62,093 bases of DNA from Rivularia sp. T60_A2020_040 (GTDB lineage Bacteria > Cyanobacteriota > Cyanobacteriia > Cyanobacteriales > Nostocaceae). How positions within the stretch are numbered: the first letter of the stretch is position 1; every line of letters begins with the position of its first letter. Under the pieces are notes generated by a model. The model had not been told where the DNA came from. It did no database searches and was given only the letters and a program-made list of their open reading frames with translations. Positions 36,701 to 44,807 of this stretch are shown here, piece by piece. The position numbers and the translations under genes are program-made. The stretch lies in assembly GCA_015272215.1 (NCBI GenBank), contig JACYMD010000015.1, forward strand, positions 1 to 62,093. Direction: 5' to 3'.

Positions 36701-39700
36701 TAGCGATCGCGATGTTGATGGCAGCAGTGGTGGTGGTGGTAAAATTAACATTCAAAATTATCCTGTGTTGGGGATGTACCAACCGGATAGTATTGCTTCC
36801 TTTGAAGCTGATGGTAAAACCTACTATCTCACCGCAAATGAAGGGGATGCACGCATTCGTCCCACAGAGGATGATATTCTCCCAGCTCCCAATAATGACG
36901 AGGGAGATATTTTTAATGAAGAAGTCAGAGTTGGCAATAATGCAGTTGTTTTAGACCCTACCGCTTTCCCTAATGCTGCAACCCTCAAAAACAATGCTAA
37001 TCTTGGTCGTTTAACAATTACCAACACCCTGGGAGATACAGATGGTGATGGCGACTACGATAAATTGTATGCTTTTGGTGCGCGTTCTTTCTCTATTTGG
37101 GATGACCAAGGTAAATTAGTATTTGACAGTGGTGACCAGTTAGAACGAATTACCGCAGAACAAACACCGACGTTGTTTAATGCGAATAACGGATTAACCA
37201 GTAATTTTGATACCCGTTCCGACAACAAAGGACCAGAGCCAGAAGCTGCCACAGTTGGTGTGATCAACGGTAAACCCTACGGATTCGTTGGTTTAGAACG
37301 TGCTGGTGGTGGTGTAATGGTTTACGATCTGAGCAACCCCGCAGCGCCGGAATTCATTCAGTACATTCGTACCGAAGGTGATATTTCTCCAGAAGGATTT
37401 AAGTTTATCTCCGCTGCGGAAAGTCCGAATGGGAATCCCGTATTGGCAGTTGCGAACGAAATAAGCAACACAACCACACTTTATAATATTGACCTTCCCA
37501 ATTTCACCCTACAACTACTCCACGCAGCAGACCAAGAAGCAGGTATCCCAGCACTTGATGACGCACCCCGTTTTAGTGCTGTATTGAATGCACTGAAAAA
37601 TCAAGATGCTGATAACGATGGAAATGTTGACTATGAAAATACTGTCATACTTTCCTCCGGTGACGCTTACATTCCTGGTTTATTTTTAAACGCAGCAGCA
37701 GACCCTTCCCTTACTTCATTATTAGGTAAAGAAGGTAGAGGACGCGCTGATATTATCATCCAAAACGAACTTGGTTTCCAAGCCATTGCTTTTGGTAATC
37801 ATGAATTCGATTTTGGTACAGGCTTTATTGAATCGGTAATTGCTCCCGATGGTGATTATCCCGGTGCGAATTTCCCTTATTTGAGCGCAAACCTCGACTT
37901 CACACCCAACGAGGACTTAGCTCCTTTAGTCACTGCTGACGGTCAAGAAGCGAGCGATATCCCTGGTAAAATTGCCAAGAGTACAGTAATTACCGTTAAC
38001 GACGAAAAAATTGGTGTAGTCGGTGCTACCACTCCTGCCCTAGCGCGGATTTCTTCTCCTGGAACTGTTGGTATTCTCCCGGAAGACTCCGATGATATTG
38101 CTGCTCTAGCTGCGGAAATTCAAAAATCCGTAGATGAACTCACAGCAACTGGGATTAATAAAGTCATTCTTCTCGCTCATATGCAACAAATTGGCATTGA
38201 GCAACAGTTGGCTGGTTTACTCAAAGATGTCGATATTATCATGGCGGGTGGTTCCAATACTCGCTTGGTAGACGAAACCGACCGTTTGCGAGATGGAGAT
38301 ACTGCTCAAGGTGTTTACCCAATTCTTCTCAAGTCTGCTACTGGACAAGATGTTGCTCTTGTCAATACCGATGGTAATTATAAATACGTTGGTCGTTTGG
38401 TAGTTGATTTTGATGGTCAAGGTAACATCATTACAGATAGTATTGACCCCACTGTCAGTGGTGCTTATGCTACCGATGATGCAGGAGTTGCAGCCCTAAA
38501 TGCTCAGGAATTAGTAGACCCAGAAATCAAAGCCATTACCGATGCTTTACGCCAAGTAATTCAGGCGCAAGATGGTAACGTTTTGGGTATTACCGAAGTT
38601 TTCCTCAACGGTACTCGCTCAGATGTCAGAACTCAAGAAACCAACTTGGGTAACTTAACAGCCGATGCAAACCTTGATTATGTTAAAGGTTTAGATTCAA
38701 CCGTTGCTGTCTCCATTAAAAACGGTGGTGGTATCCGCGATAGCATTGGTCGGATTGATACACCTCCTGGTGCTATTGAGTCGGAAAAACTTCCCCCCCA
38801 AGGAAACGAGTTATCTGGTAAACCTGATGGTGGTATTTCTCAACCAGATGCAGAAAATGCGCTCAGGTTTAACAATGATTTAACTTTAATTACACTAACC
38901 CCAGAACAATTAAAACAAGTTCTTGAGCATGGTGTAGCAAAAGTAGCACCAGGTGCTACCCGTGGTGAATTCCCCCAAATTGGTGGTGTTTCCTTCAGCT
39001 TTGATGCAACCCAACCCGCAGGACAACGCATCCAAAACGCTGCGATTCTCAATGATGATGGTACTGTCAAAGAAGCTTTAATTAAAGATGGTGAAATCCA
39101 AGGAGATGCAAACCGGGGTATCCGAATTGTTACCCTCAGTTTCTTAGCTAATCGTGGTGATAGTTATCCTTTTGCTGATTTTGTCACAGCAAATCCCACC
39201 TTTGCGAATCGAGTTGATTTAATTGGGGAAACTACTACAGACCTCAACCTCAATGGTATTATTGATGCACCTGTTAACCCTGCCTTATTCGACCCCGGTA
39301 ACGCTAATTTTGCGGCTTCTGGTACCGAACAAGACGCATTTGCTGAGTATCTCTTAGCTAACTTTAATACACCGGAAACTGCCTTTAAAGTTGCTGATGT
39401 TCCAGCAACACAAGATATGCGGATTCAGAACTTGGCTTTACGTGATGATACGGTATTGAAAGGTTTCGGTAATGTTATAGAAAACACTTCTAGTGCAATT
39501 CTTGACGATGGAACTGAAGTTGAATTCATTGATTTAAGAAGTTTAACTGGTCAAGCAACAGTTAACTTTACCATCAATAGAGAAGCTAACTTCAACAATC
39601 AAGTTTACTTCTATAAAGTTGATGATATCACTGGTACTGTTGGCGGTGTTGCTGTTAATGACAGCGGTTATCTGCAAGCTGCTTTGAACAACCGAGTTTC

Positions 39701-39980
39701 TCCTGAATTCTCCACCAGCGATGACAATACAGAAAGCGGAAGCTTCTTGTTTGAAGCTGGTTCGATAGTAGTTCCCCTAATTATCGCTGATGGTAACTTA
39801 ACTGAAGCACTCAGCGGTGCAGCTGAAGTTTACTTCTCATACTTGGGAGCTAACACAGACGACGGTAACTTCGATCACGTCAAATTAGTTGGTGAAAACA
39901 CCTTCGGTTTTGAAGATTTACCCAACGGTGGTGATAGAGATTTCAACGATATTGTTATTAAGATTGAGAGTATTGCTTAA
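33726..39980 (+). CDS. Giant secreted nuclease/5'-nucleotidase fusion with DUF4114 tail
   Basis: 2084 residues; GTG start at 33726 with TAGGAG 8 bp upstream. Domains in order: lamin-tail domain (about 3-140, FISEYIEGSSNNKAIELYNP); OB-like region (180-430) as in NucH/ExeM nucleases; endonuclease/exonuclease/phosphatase domain (445-745; SYNVLNLD, IIGLQEVQD, VVLGDFNEFEF, SDHDPLVAS); choice-of-anchor-I propeller (755-1250); 5'-nucleotidase metallophosphatase (1255-1900; SSGDAYIPG, FGNHEFDFG, LLAHMQQ, NLGNLTADA, KNGGGIRD); DUF4114 (about 1940-2084; FGFEDLPNGGDRDFND). The usual GHSH metal motif reads GGSNT. No signal peptide. Probably degrades extracellular DNA and releases phosphate; secretion by the nearby type I exporter is inferred. 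Confidence 0.9.
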   Translation: MADIFISEYIEGSSNNKAIELYNPTDSVVDLAADNYTIELYSNGASSPSQSLSLTGTIASKDVFVITRSNADEAIKTVADITNADSVINFNGDDAIVIKKNGAVIDVIGQVGFDPGSEWGSGDTSTANNTIRRKLTITSGDTNPGDAFDPSVEWDGFPQDTFNGLGSDNSDDNDNNGGSSVKIYDIQGAAHTSPLVGESVTTTGIVTAVDRNGFYLQDATGDGNNATSDAIFVFTSSAPTVTVGDDIEVSGTVRESFPGGAATGNLSTTQIGGSPTVTVKSSGNTLPTATIIGAGGRIPPTENIDDDAFGTIAGKGNFDPDTDGIDFFESLEAMLVTAKDAVAVAGTNRFREIFTVVDDGTDATGISQRGTLNISPDDFNPERVQIQQNTEILTGFTIPQVDTGAKLGDVTGVVGYGFGNFEIYPTQSFTVTPATIQPKTTTIEGDADKLTVASYNVLNLDPNDADGDTDVADGRFDAIATQIVSNLKTPDIIGLQEVQDNTGSTNDGVTAADQTLQQLVDAIAAAGGPTYSFIDNTFISNNTSGGQPGGNIRTAFLYNSDRVNLVDGSVATIQDTAFAGSRLPLVAKFTFNGEEVTVVNNHFSSKGGSAPILGVQQPFEARQEEVAVNGSLDERQAQAQAVKGYVDGILAADANSNVVVLGDFNEFEFVSPVTTLAESLTNLTETVPEDERYTFNFQGNSQSLDHILVSANLADNAEFDIVHVNSEFAETAQRASDHDPLVASLSIPKNMASQKINLSQISTFQGTGAEILAHDPTTQRLFVTTGDTVEIIDISNPASPTKFGEIDITTIGGGVNSVAVKNGIVAVAVEANTAQEPGVVAFYNTDGVFQSSVVVGALPDMLTFTPDGTKILVANEGEPNADYTVDPEGSISIIDISSGIGSATVTTAGFTGFNNQKQALINKGVRIFGPNATVAQDLEPEYIAVSADGSKAFVTLQENNAIAVLDIARATVTDVLPLGYKEHFQPGNGFDASDRDVDGSSGGGGKINIQNYPVLGMYQPDSIASFEADGKTYYLTANEGDARIRPTEDDILPAPNNDEGDIFNEEVRVGNNAVVLDPTAFPNAATLKNNANLGRLTITNTLGDTDGDGDYDKLYAFGARSFSIWDDQGKLVFDSGDQLERITAEQTPTLFNANNGLTSNFDTRSDNKGPEPEAATVGVINGKPYGFVGLERAGGGVMVYDLSNPAAPEFIQYIRTEGDISPEGFKFISAAESPNGNPVLAVANEISNTTTLYNIDLPNFTLQLLHAADQEAGIPALDDAPRFSAVLNALKNQDADNDGNVDYENTVILSSGDAYIPGLFLNAAADPSLTSLLGKEGRGRADIIIQNELGFQAIAFGNHEFDFGTGFIESVIAPDGDYPGANFPYLSANLDFTPNEDLAPLVTADGQEASDIPGKIAKSTVITVNDEKIGVVGATTPALARISSPGTVGILPEDSDDIAALAAEIQKSVDELTATGINKVILLAHMQQIGIEQQLAGLLKDVDIIMAGGSNTRLVDETDRLRDGDTAQGVYPILLKSATGQDVALVNTDGNYKYVGRLVVDFDGQGNIITDSIDPTVSGAYATDDAGVAALNAQELVDPEIKAITDALRQVIQAQDGNVLGITEVFLNGTRSDVRTQETNLGNLTADANLDYVKGLDSTVAVSIKNGGGIRDSIGRIDTPPGAIESEKLPPQGNELSGKPDGGISQPDAENALRFNNDLTLITLTPEQLKQVLEHGVAKVAPGATRGEFPQIGGVSFSFDATQPAGQRIQNAAILNDDGTVKEALIKDGEIQGDANRGIRIVTLSFLANRGDSYPFADFVTANPTFANRVDLIGETTTDLNLNGIIDAPVNPALFDPGNANFAASGTEQDAFAEYLLANFNTPETAFKVADVPATQDMRIQNLALRDDTVLKGFGNVIENTSSAILDDGTEVEFIDLRSLTGQATVNFTINREANFNNQVYFYKVDDITGTVGGVAVNDSGYLQAALNNRVSPEFSTSDDNTESGSFLFEAGSIVVPLIIADGNLTEALSGAAEVYFSYLGANTDDGNFDHVKLVGENTFGFEDLPNGGDRDFNDIVIKIESIA

Positions 39981-39994
39981 TTAAGTGAGATGAA

Positions 39995-40054
39995 AAGTCG
40001 GGTTTTTAGGATAAATATCTGTAATCTCACAGAACATTTATAAAAACCCGACTT
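39995..40054 (+). terminator. AAGTCGGG palindrome after the nuclease fusion gene
   Basis: AAGTCGGG (39995-40002) with TTTTTA and the partner AAAAACCCGACTT ending at 40054. Starts 15 bp after the stop. Confidence 0.75.
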
Positions 40055-40131
40055 CTTTGATTGTCATCGAACTGAGGCTATCAAATAATTACACGTAGTT
40101 ACTGAGCGGTTTACTATGTGTTTTTTTATTT

Positions 40132-40161
40132 TGTAGAGACGCGAAATTTCTCGTCTCTACA
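40132..40161. repeat. TGTAGAGACG palindrome
   Basis: TGTAGAGACG (40132-40141) and CGTCTCTACA (40152-40161), perfect 10-bp arms. Same family as 9493, 9602, 1388 and 47964. A degenerate AAGTCGGG palindrome follows at about 40225-40286. Confidence 0.75.
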
Positions 40162-40293
40162 TCATCATCACTACTGATACTAATGTAGTAAGCGCGTAAT
40201 TCAGATAAACCCGTTGGAATTAAAAAGTCGGGTTTTTATCAGAATTTTCTGATGTTAGGGATATTTATATTGTACAAACTTGACTTCTGAAGA

Positions 40294-40449
40294 TTACGTT
40301 AAATTACTAGCATTTATTTCCTGTAAAATAGCTAAATTTACTCCACTAATATCCATATTTTGTTTTAAGACAAATACATCATTACCAGTACCACCATCAT
40401 GTCCCCAAACTTCACCCCAAGGAGTTTGTTCTTCGTATATACCGTTCAA
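40294..40449 (-). pseudogene. Inverted fragment of an RTX-type calcium-binding protein
   Basis: On the minus strand this stretch translates to a segment containing WGHDGGTGNDVFVLKQ, which fits the RTX nonapeptide pattern GGxGxDxFVL, followed by about 25 polar residues. It has no start of its own and joins head-to-head with the DUF4114 tail fragment at 40445. Looks like a piece of another secreted protein gene left after rearrangement. Confidence 0.55.
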
Positions 40450-40540
40450 ATTTGAAGACTTAGCAAACCGTGGCGATAGAGGCAGCATAGCTGAACGCGA
40501 TTTCAACGATATTGAAATTAAGGTCAATTTTACTGTTTAA
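40445..40540 (+). pseudogene. Remnant of a DUF4114 C-terminal tail
   Basis: 32 codons ending in a stop at 40540: FKFEDLANRGDRG, SIAERDFNDIEIKV, NFTV. This is the last segment of a DUF4114 domain, matching the ends of the genes at 33726 and 41188, but with no upstream domain. The conserved Gly before Asp is Arg (NRGD instead of NGGD). It shares a six-residue insertion (GSIAER) with the CAP protein, so it is closer to that copy. A palindrome follows 8 bp after the stop. Confidence 0.75.
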
Positions 40541-40548
40541 GTAGGGTA

Positions 40549-40612
40549 AGAAGTCGGGTTTTTTTGAGAATTTTCGGATGTTACCGATACTTATCGTAAA
40601 AACCCGACTTCT
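40549..40612 (+). terminator. AAGTCGGG palindrome after the DUF4114 remnant
   Basis: AGAAGTCGGG (40549-40558) and CCCGACTTCT (40603-40612), perfect arms with T/A-rich extensions. A lone half-element follows at 40628-40645. Confidence 0.75.
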
Positions 40613-40648
40613 ATAAGGGATGAGGTAAGAAGTCGGGCTTTTTATTCC

Positions 40649-40712
40649 CAATTATCAATTACCAATTACCAATTACCCATTACCAATTACCAATTACCCA
40701 TTACCAATTACC
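40649..40712. repeat. STRR array (ATTACCA heptamers)
   Basis: About nine tandem 7-bp units of the type AATTACC with ACCCATT variants. The reverse-complement type occurs upstream of tyrA (61017-61090). The remaining DNA to 41187 shows no gene. Confidence 0.85.
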
Positions 40713-41187
40713 TACAAAAGTAACGATACTAGCTAGATTATCTCCTATAAAAAAACTACTATATTTAGCAACCAATAAATTTCAAGGAATAATTAGTTAA
40801 AAATACAGTTTATCTACCTATTATTTACATAAGTAATTGTAGGATAAGCAAAGCTTATCCCACAAATAACAAGCCCTCAGAAAAACTACCTTCTGCCGTA
40901 AAAACAGCCCTTACAGCTCGCAATTTATCTATCCGGATTTTACTCGAAGAAATCAAATAGGTGTGTTTGCTAAAAAACAAAATAGTAATTAATTCTCAAT
41001 TATTCTTTTCTAATTTTTTTCATTTTTAGTTAATTCTCCTTGGTTATTTTTTATTATCTAAAAATTAAAAATTTCCCAACACCAATAACATCTACTTCCA
41101 CAATTTTCTAATTAATAACTATTCTGGGTGCCAAAATCTGCTAATGTCCGTAATCCTTCTGTACGTGTTCCTTTATAAGCAGTAATC

Positions 41188-43077
41188 ATGGCTAATCCCA
41201 ATGCAAAAGAGCAGTATATGCTCGAATTAATCAACCGGATGCGAACAAATCCCCAGGCTGAGTACGATATTCTTGTTAATTCTACTAACCCAGATATTCA
41301 AACCGCTCTGAGCTATTTCAAGGTTAATTTAACGGAGTTGAAATCTCAGTGGGATCAACTTCAAAGCGCACAACCTGTAGCTTGGTCTAATAAATTACAT
41401 GACTCGGCGGTTACTCATACTCAGTTGATGATTGATTATGACCTGCAATCCCATAATTTACCAAACGAACCATCTCTTCGCGATCGCATTCTCAATACTG
41501 GTTATCAATTTACGACGGTGGCGGAAAATATCTACGCATACGGAAGTTCGGTTTTGGAAAGTCATGCAGCTTTTGCCATCGATTGGGGAAATAACCCTAA
41601 TGGTATCCAAAATGGAACAGGACATCGTAATGCTATCATGTCGAATAATTATCGAGAAGTCGGGGTTGGTATTCTATCAGAAAATAATCGCTCTACACAA
41701 GTCGGTTCTTTACTCACTACTCAACATTTTGCTAACAGTCAACAACTTTCCACAACTAATACTTCTTGGTTACTCGGTACGGTATTCCGCGATGTTGACG
41801 ACGATGATTTCTACAGCATCGGTGAAGGTTTAAGTGATATTACTGTTAATATTAGTGAGATTAGTAACCTCAATTTCAATACCTCAATCAAAACTCTAAG
41901 TGCTGGTGGATACCAAACTTTATTATCTCCTGGAGAATATCAAGTCGAATTCATCCGAGAAAATAATACTCTTAAAACTCAACAAGTCAGCATCGATAAG
42001 GAAAATATCAAACTCGATTGGATGATAGATGGTAAAACTTACCAACTGGATAACGGAAAACGAGATGCTCACTATAATTCCGGTAGCGGTGACGCAATTG
42101 TATTTAATGCTTACACTGTGGAATCCCCATTTCAAACCATCGATTTTATTTCTGTCGGTTTATCTAACTTAGGTAATCCATCTGCTATTTTTCTCTATGA
42201 AGATAAAGACAACGACAAACAACCAGACAGCGATGAAAAGATATTAGAGCTTGAGACTAACTTTATAGATAGTCAGGGTTTTGCTCATATCTCGATTCCT
42301 CCCACAACAGTAGAAAATACCTTTTTTGTAGGTGCTTTATACAAACATAATGATAACCAACCAAACTGGATTCCCATAAGTAATAACAGTAATAACACTC
42401 CAACTAATCAATCTTGGATAGCTACTAGTAACAATGGTAATTTAGACCTAGAAAACTTTTCTACTTCTTTATTAGAGGATAAAAATTGGCTGTTGCGTGC
42501 TAGTTCATCAGACAACTCAATAATTACTCCTGTTGAACTACCGAATGATATACCCATCGGTACAAAGCTGCAAAAAAACAACAATATTGAGCTAGTAGAT
42601 TTAACCAACCAAATTGGTATGATTAAAACTACTGTTACAGTCACTCGTGATGCAGACTACGATAATGTAATCGGTTTTTACGTAATTAACGATGTCAACG
42701 GCGGCATCAAAATTAATGATGAAATCATAAATCCGGGTGATACAAGATACAAACAAGCAGCTTTACAAAACCGGATAACTAGCCTCGATTTACTGCAAAC
42801 TGAGGATTCTATTCCAAGTAACTTTAATGGAACATTGAACGGTGGTAGTATATTTGCTCCTTTTATCATTGTCGATGGAACATTTAATGATGCTTTAAAT
42901 AACAAAGTAGAAGTATACTTTGCATATCAAGGAGCAAATACTGATAAATTCGATCATATTCGCTTGTTGGGTGATAACACCTTTGGTTTTGAAGACTTAC
43001 CCAACGGTGGCGATAGAGGCAGCATAGCTGATCGCGATTACAATGATTTAATTATCAAGATGGACTTTAGCGTTTAA
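41188..43077 (+). CDS. Secreted CAP-domain protein with DUF4114 tail
   Basis: 629 residues, ATG at 41188, no signal peptide. A CAP/SCP-like domain (about 5-185; MLELINRMRTNPQAEY, HTQLMIDYDLQSHN, GTGHRNAIMSNNYREVGVGI) is followed by an SdrD-like Ig fold (193-272; GTVFRDVDDDDFYSIGEGLSD), a region of unknown type with an acidic Asp-rich segment (YEDKDNDKQPDSDEK), and DUF4114 (about 475-629; FGFEDLPNGGDRG, SIADRDYNDLIIKMDFSV). Bacterial CAP proteins are extracellular with varied roles, so no enzymatic function is claimed. A palindrome begins 22 bp after the stop. Type I secretion is inferred. Confidence 0.88.
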   Translation: MANPNAKEQYMLELINRMRTNPQAEYDILVNSTNPDIQTALSYFKVNLTELKSQWDQLQSAQPVAWSNKLHDSAVTHTQLMIDYDLQSHNLPNEPSLRDRILNTGYQFTTVAENIYAYGSSVLESHAAFAIDWGNNPNGIQNGTGHRNAIMSNNYREVGVGILSENNRSTQVGSLLTTQHFANSQQLSTTNTSWLLGTVFRDVDDDDFYSIGEGLSDITVNISEISNLNFNTSIKTLSAGGYQTLLSPGEYQVEFIRENNTLKTQQVSIDKENIKLDWMIDGKTYQLDNGKRDAHYNSGSGDAIVFNAYTVESPFQTIDFISVGLSNLGNPSAIFLYEDKDNDKQPDSDEKILELETNFIDSQGFAHISIPPTTVENTFFVGALYKHNDNQPNWIPISNNSNNTPTNQSWIATSNNGNLDLENFSTSLLEDKNWLLRASSSDNSIITPVELPNDIPIGTKLQKNNNIELVDLTNQIGMIKTTVTVTRDADYDNVIGFYVINDVNGGIKINDEIINPGDTRYKQAALQNRITSLDLLQTEDSIPSNFNGTLNGGSIFAPFIIVDGTFNDALNNKVEVYFAYQGANTDKFDHIRLLGDNTFGFEDLPNGGDRGSIADRDYNDLIIKMDFSV

Positions 43078-43099
43078 AACCGATATTTTCTGTTCGGTG

Positions 43100-43163
43100 A
43101 GAAGTCGGGTTTTTATAATGTTCATCTGGTTTTACGAATATTAAGCTTAAAAACCCGACTTCT
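43100..43163 (+). terminator. AAGTCGGG palindrome after the CAP gene
   Basis: AGAAGTCGGG (43100-43109) pairs with CCCGACTTCT (43154-43163), with TTTTTA/TAAAAA extension. Confidence 0.75.
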
Positions 43164-43206
43164 AATACTCCACCACATTAATTGTGATGGATAATTCATT
43201 AGTAGT

Positions 43207-43223
43207 GGGAGCGTCTCGCTCCC
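43207..43223. repeat. GGGAGC palindrome
   Basis: GGGAGCGTCTCGCTCCC, a perfect 7-bp stem with a 3-base loop. Same family as 8606-8622. Confidence 0.7.
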
Positions 43224-43404
43224 TGGTGAAATTTTTCTGCTACAAACTTCTAACTTGAACACAGAATTTAGATCATCGATAGCAGATGACAAAATATTTT
43301 CAACTAAATTCCTACACCAATACTCTTGATAATCCCCAGATTTACTTTTCCTATTTGGGGATAAATACTGATAGGATTGCTCACCTGATGGTTACTCAGC
43401 GTCC

Positions 43405-43487
43405 AGTTTTTTGACTTTGAGGATTTACCAAACCGTGGCTCATTATACTACAAAGACGATTTTGTCAAGGTCAATTTTACGGTTTAA
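43405..43487 (+). pseudogene. Second gene-less DUF4114 tail remnant
   Basis: In-frame segment from about 43405 to the TAA at 43485-43487: FFDFEDLPNRG, SLYYKDDFVKVNFTV. It keeps the FEDLPN and KVNFTV ends of a DUF4114 tail but the GGDxxFND core has decayed. The final five residues match the remnant at 40540, so both probably descend from one copy. Confidence 0.65.
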
Positions 43488-43896
43488 ATAATGCCGATTG
43501 ATTGTTTAATTAAAAGTATGTGTGAGCTGCTTGACAATCAGTTTATATTTATAGTCAGGTCAAAAACCGCATCTGAATTTTGAACAACGGTTAAACTATT
43601 AAATATACTTATTAAAAATTCAATAAAAGTAACAAAACTACCAATGAATCGAATATACCCTTTGCAATTACAAGATTTTTTAACTACTATAATTTTCAGT
43701 AATTATCCGAATAGCATATGTTCCCATATCTAGGTATTAATAACACTCAGGAGATAATAGTAAAATTAACCTTTAGCTTGTGCTTTATTCTTTATTAACC
43801 AAATTACAACTTGTTAATAACTTTATAAACATAATTTGATTGAAATGATTGAAAGTAATTTATCACAGCGGCAAACCGGATGATACAGATATTATT

Positions 43897-44649
43897 ATGA
43901 CCGCAATTTTGCAGATTGGCGATCGCACAATTAATCTTGATGAAATTGTTCCGCTGCTCAAGCAGTACGGAATGCTTCCTCAATTGCTAAAAGAGATAGT
44001 TATTGATAATGCAACAGCTTCTATTGGGCTTTCCGAAGAAGAAGTACAAAACGCATATAAACAGTTTTACCAGCAGCAGCAATTAGGGGATGAAGAGCAA
44101 TTACAAGCTTGGCTCAAATCCCGTGGTTGGGAGCGCCAACAACTAGAGTATTTGGTAACTCGCACTATCAAACTAGAAAAATTCAAACAAGAGACTTGGG
44201 GGACGAAATTAGAATCATATTTTCTGCAACGCAAGGAAAAATTAGATAAAGTAATTTATTCGTTAATTCGGGTAAAGGATATTGCCATTGCCCAAGAATT
44301 ATATTTTCGGGTTCAAGAAAATGAGCAGCCTTTCGCAGAGTTGGCTCGCGAGTATTCTCAAGGGCCAGAAGCACAAACTGGTGGTTTAATTGGTCCAGTA
44401 GAGTTAGGGGTTCCTCATCCAATTTTAGCAAAAATGTTACTCAAATCTCAACCGGGACAAGTATTACCACCGACTCGTTTGGGAGATTGGATTTTAATTG
44501 TTCGGTTAGACAATTTTATTCCAGCGCAGTTGGATGCAGCAACGCAACAGCGATTGTTAAACGAGCAATTTGAAGCTTGGTTACAAGGAGAAATTGCTTC
44601 TGCAATCAAAGATGGTAAGTTGTCGGTGGATAATTCTACTCAAAGCTAG
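43897..44649 (+). CDS. Parvulin-type peptidylprolyl isomerase of the secretion cluster
   Basis: 250 residues from the ATG at 43897; an upstream in-frame TTG at 43849 would add 16. The N-terminal half is SurA-like helical (LLKQYGMLPQLLKEIVIDN), and about residues 125-220 form a PPIC rotamase domain (AQELYFRVQENEQPFAELAREYSQGPEAQTGGLIGPVELG). No signal peptide, so it is probably cytoplasmic and may handle export substrates before transport. It precedes the ABC exporter and HlyD genes on the same strand, an arrangement I associate with cyanobacterial type I secretion loci (from memory). Confidence 0.85.
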   Translation: MTAILQIGDRTINLDEIVPLLKQYGMLPQLLKEIVIDNATASIGLSEEEVQNAYKQFYQQQQLGDEEQLQAWLKSRGWERQQLEYLVTRTIKLEKFKQETWGTKLESYFLQRKEKLDKVIYSLIRVKDIAIAQELYFRVQENEQPFAELAREYSQGPEAQTGGLIGPVELGVPHPILAKMLLKSQPGQVLPPTRLGDWILIVRLDNFIPAQLDAATQQRLLNEQFEAWLQGEIASAIKDGKLSVDNSTQS

Positions 44650-44651
44650 TT

Positions 44652-44806
44652 CGATTTTGGATTTTAGATTTGAGATTTTGGATTGGAATTTAAGCAGTTT
44701 AACTCAAACAAAAACGCATCCCCATTCAAATCATCCAAAATTACTCATCTTTTTTATATAAGGTTAATCTAAAATCCAAAATCCAAAATCCAAAATCCAA
44801 AATTAC
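44652..44806. repeat. Inverted STRR arrays abutting the exporter start codon
   Basis: GATTTTGGATTTTAG-type heptamers (about 44654-44687) and, in inverse orientation, five AAAATCC heptamers (44769-44804), directly before the ATG at 44808. The two arrays can pair over about 30 bp. No Shine-Dalgarno sequence is visible before the ATG. Confidence 0.8.
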
Positions 44807-44807
44807 A

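Noticed and set aside
43765-43830. TTAA-rich stretch upstream of the PPIase gene as a Pho box
   Set aside because: Octamer-like words are not in 11-bp register.
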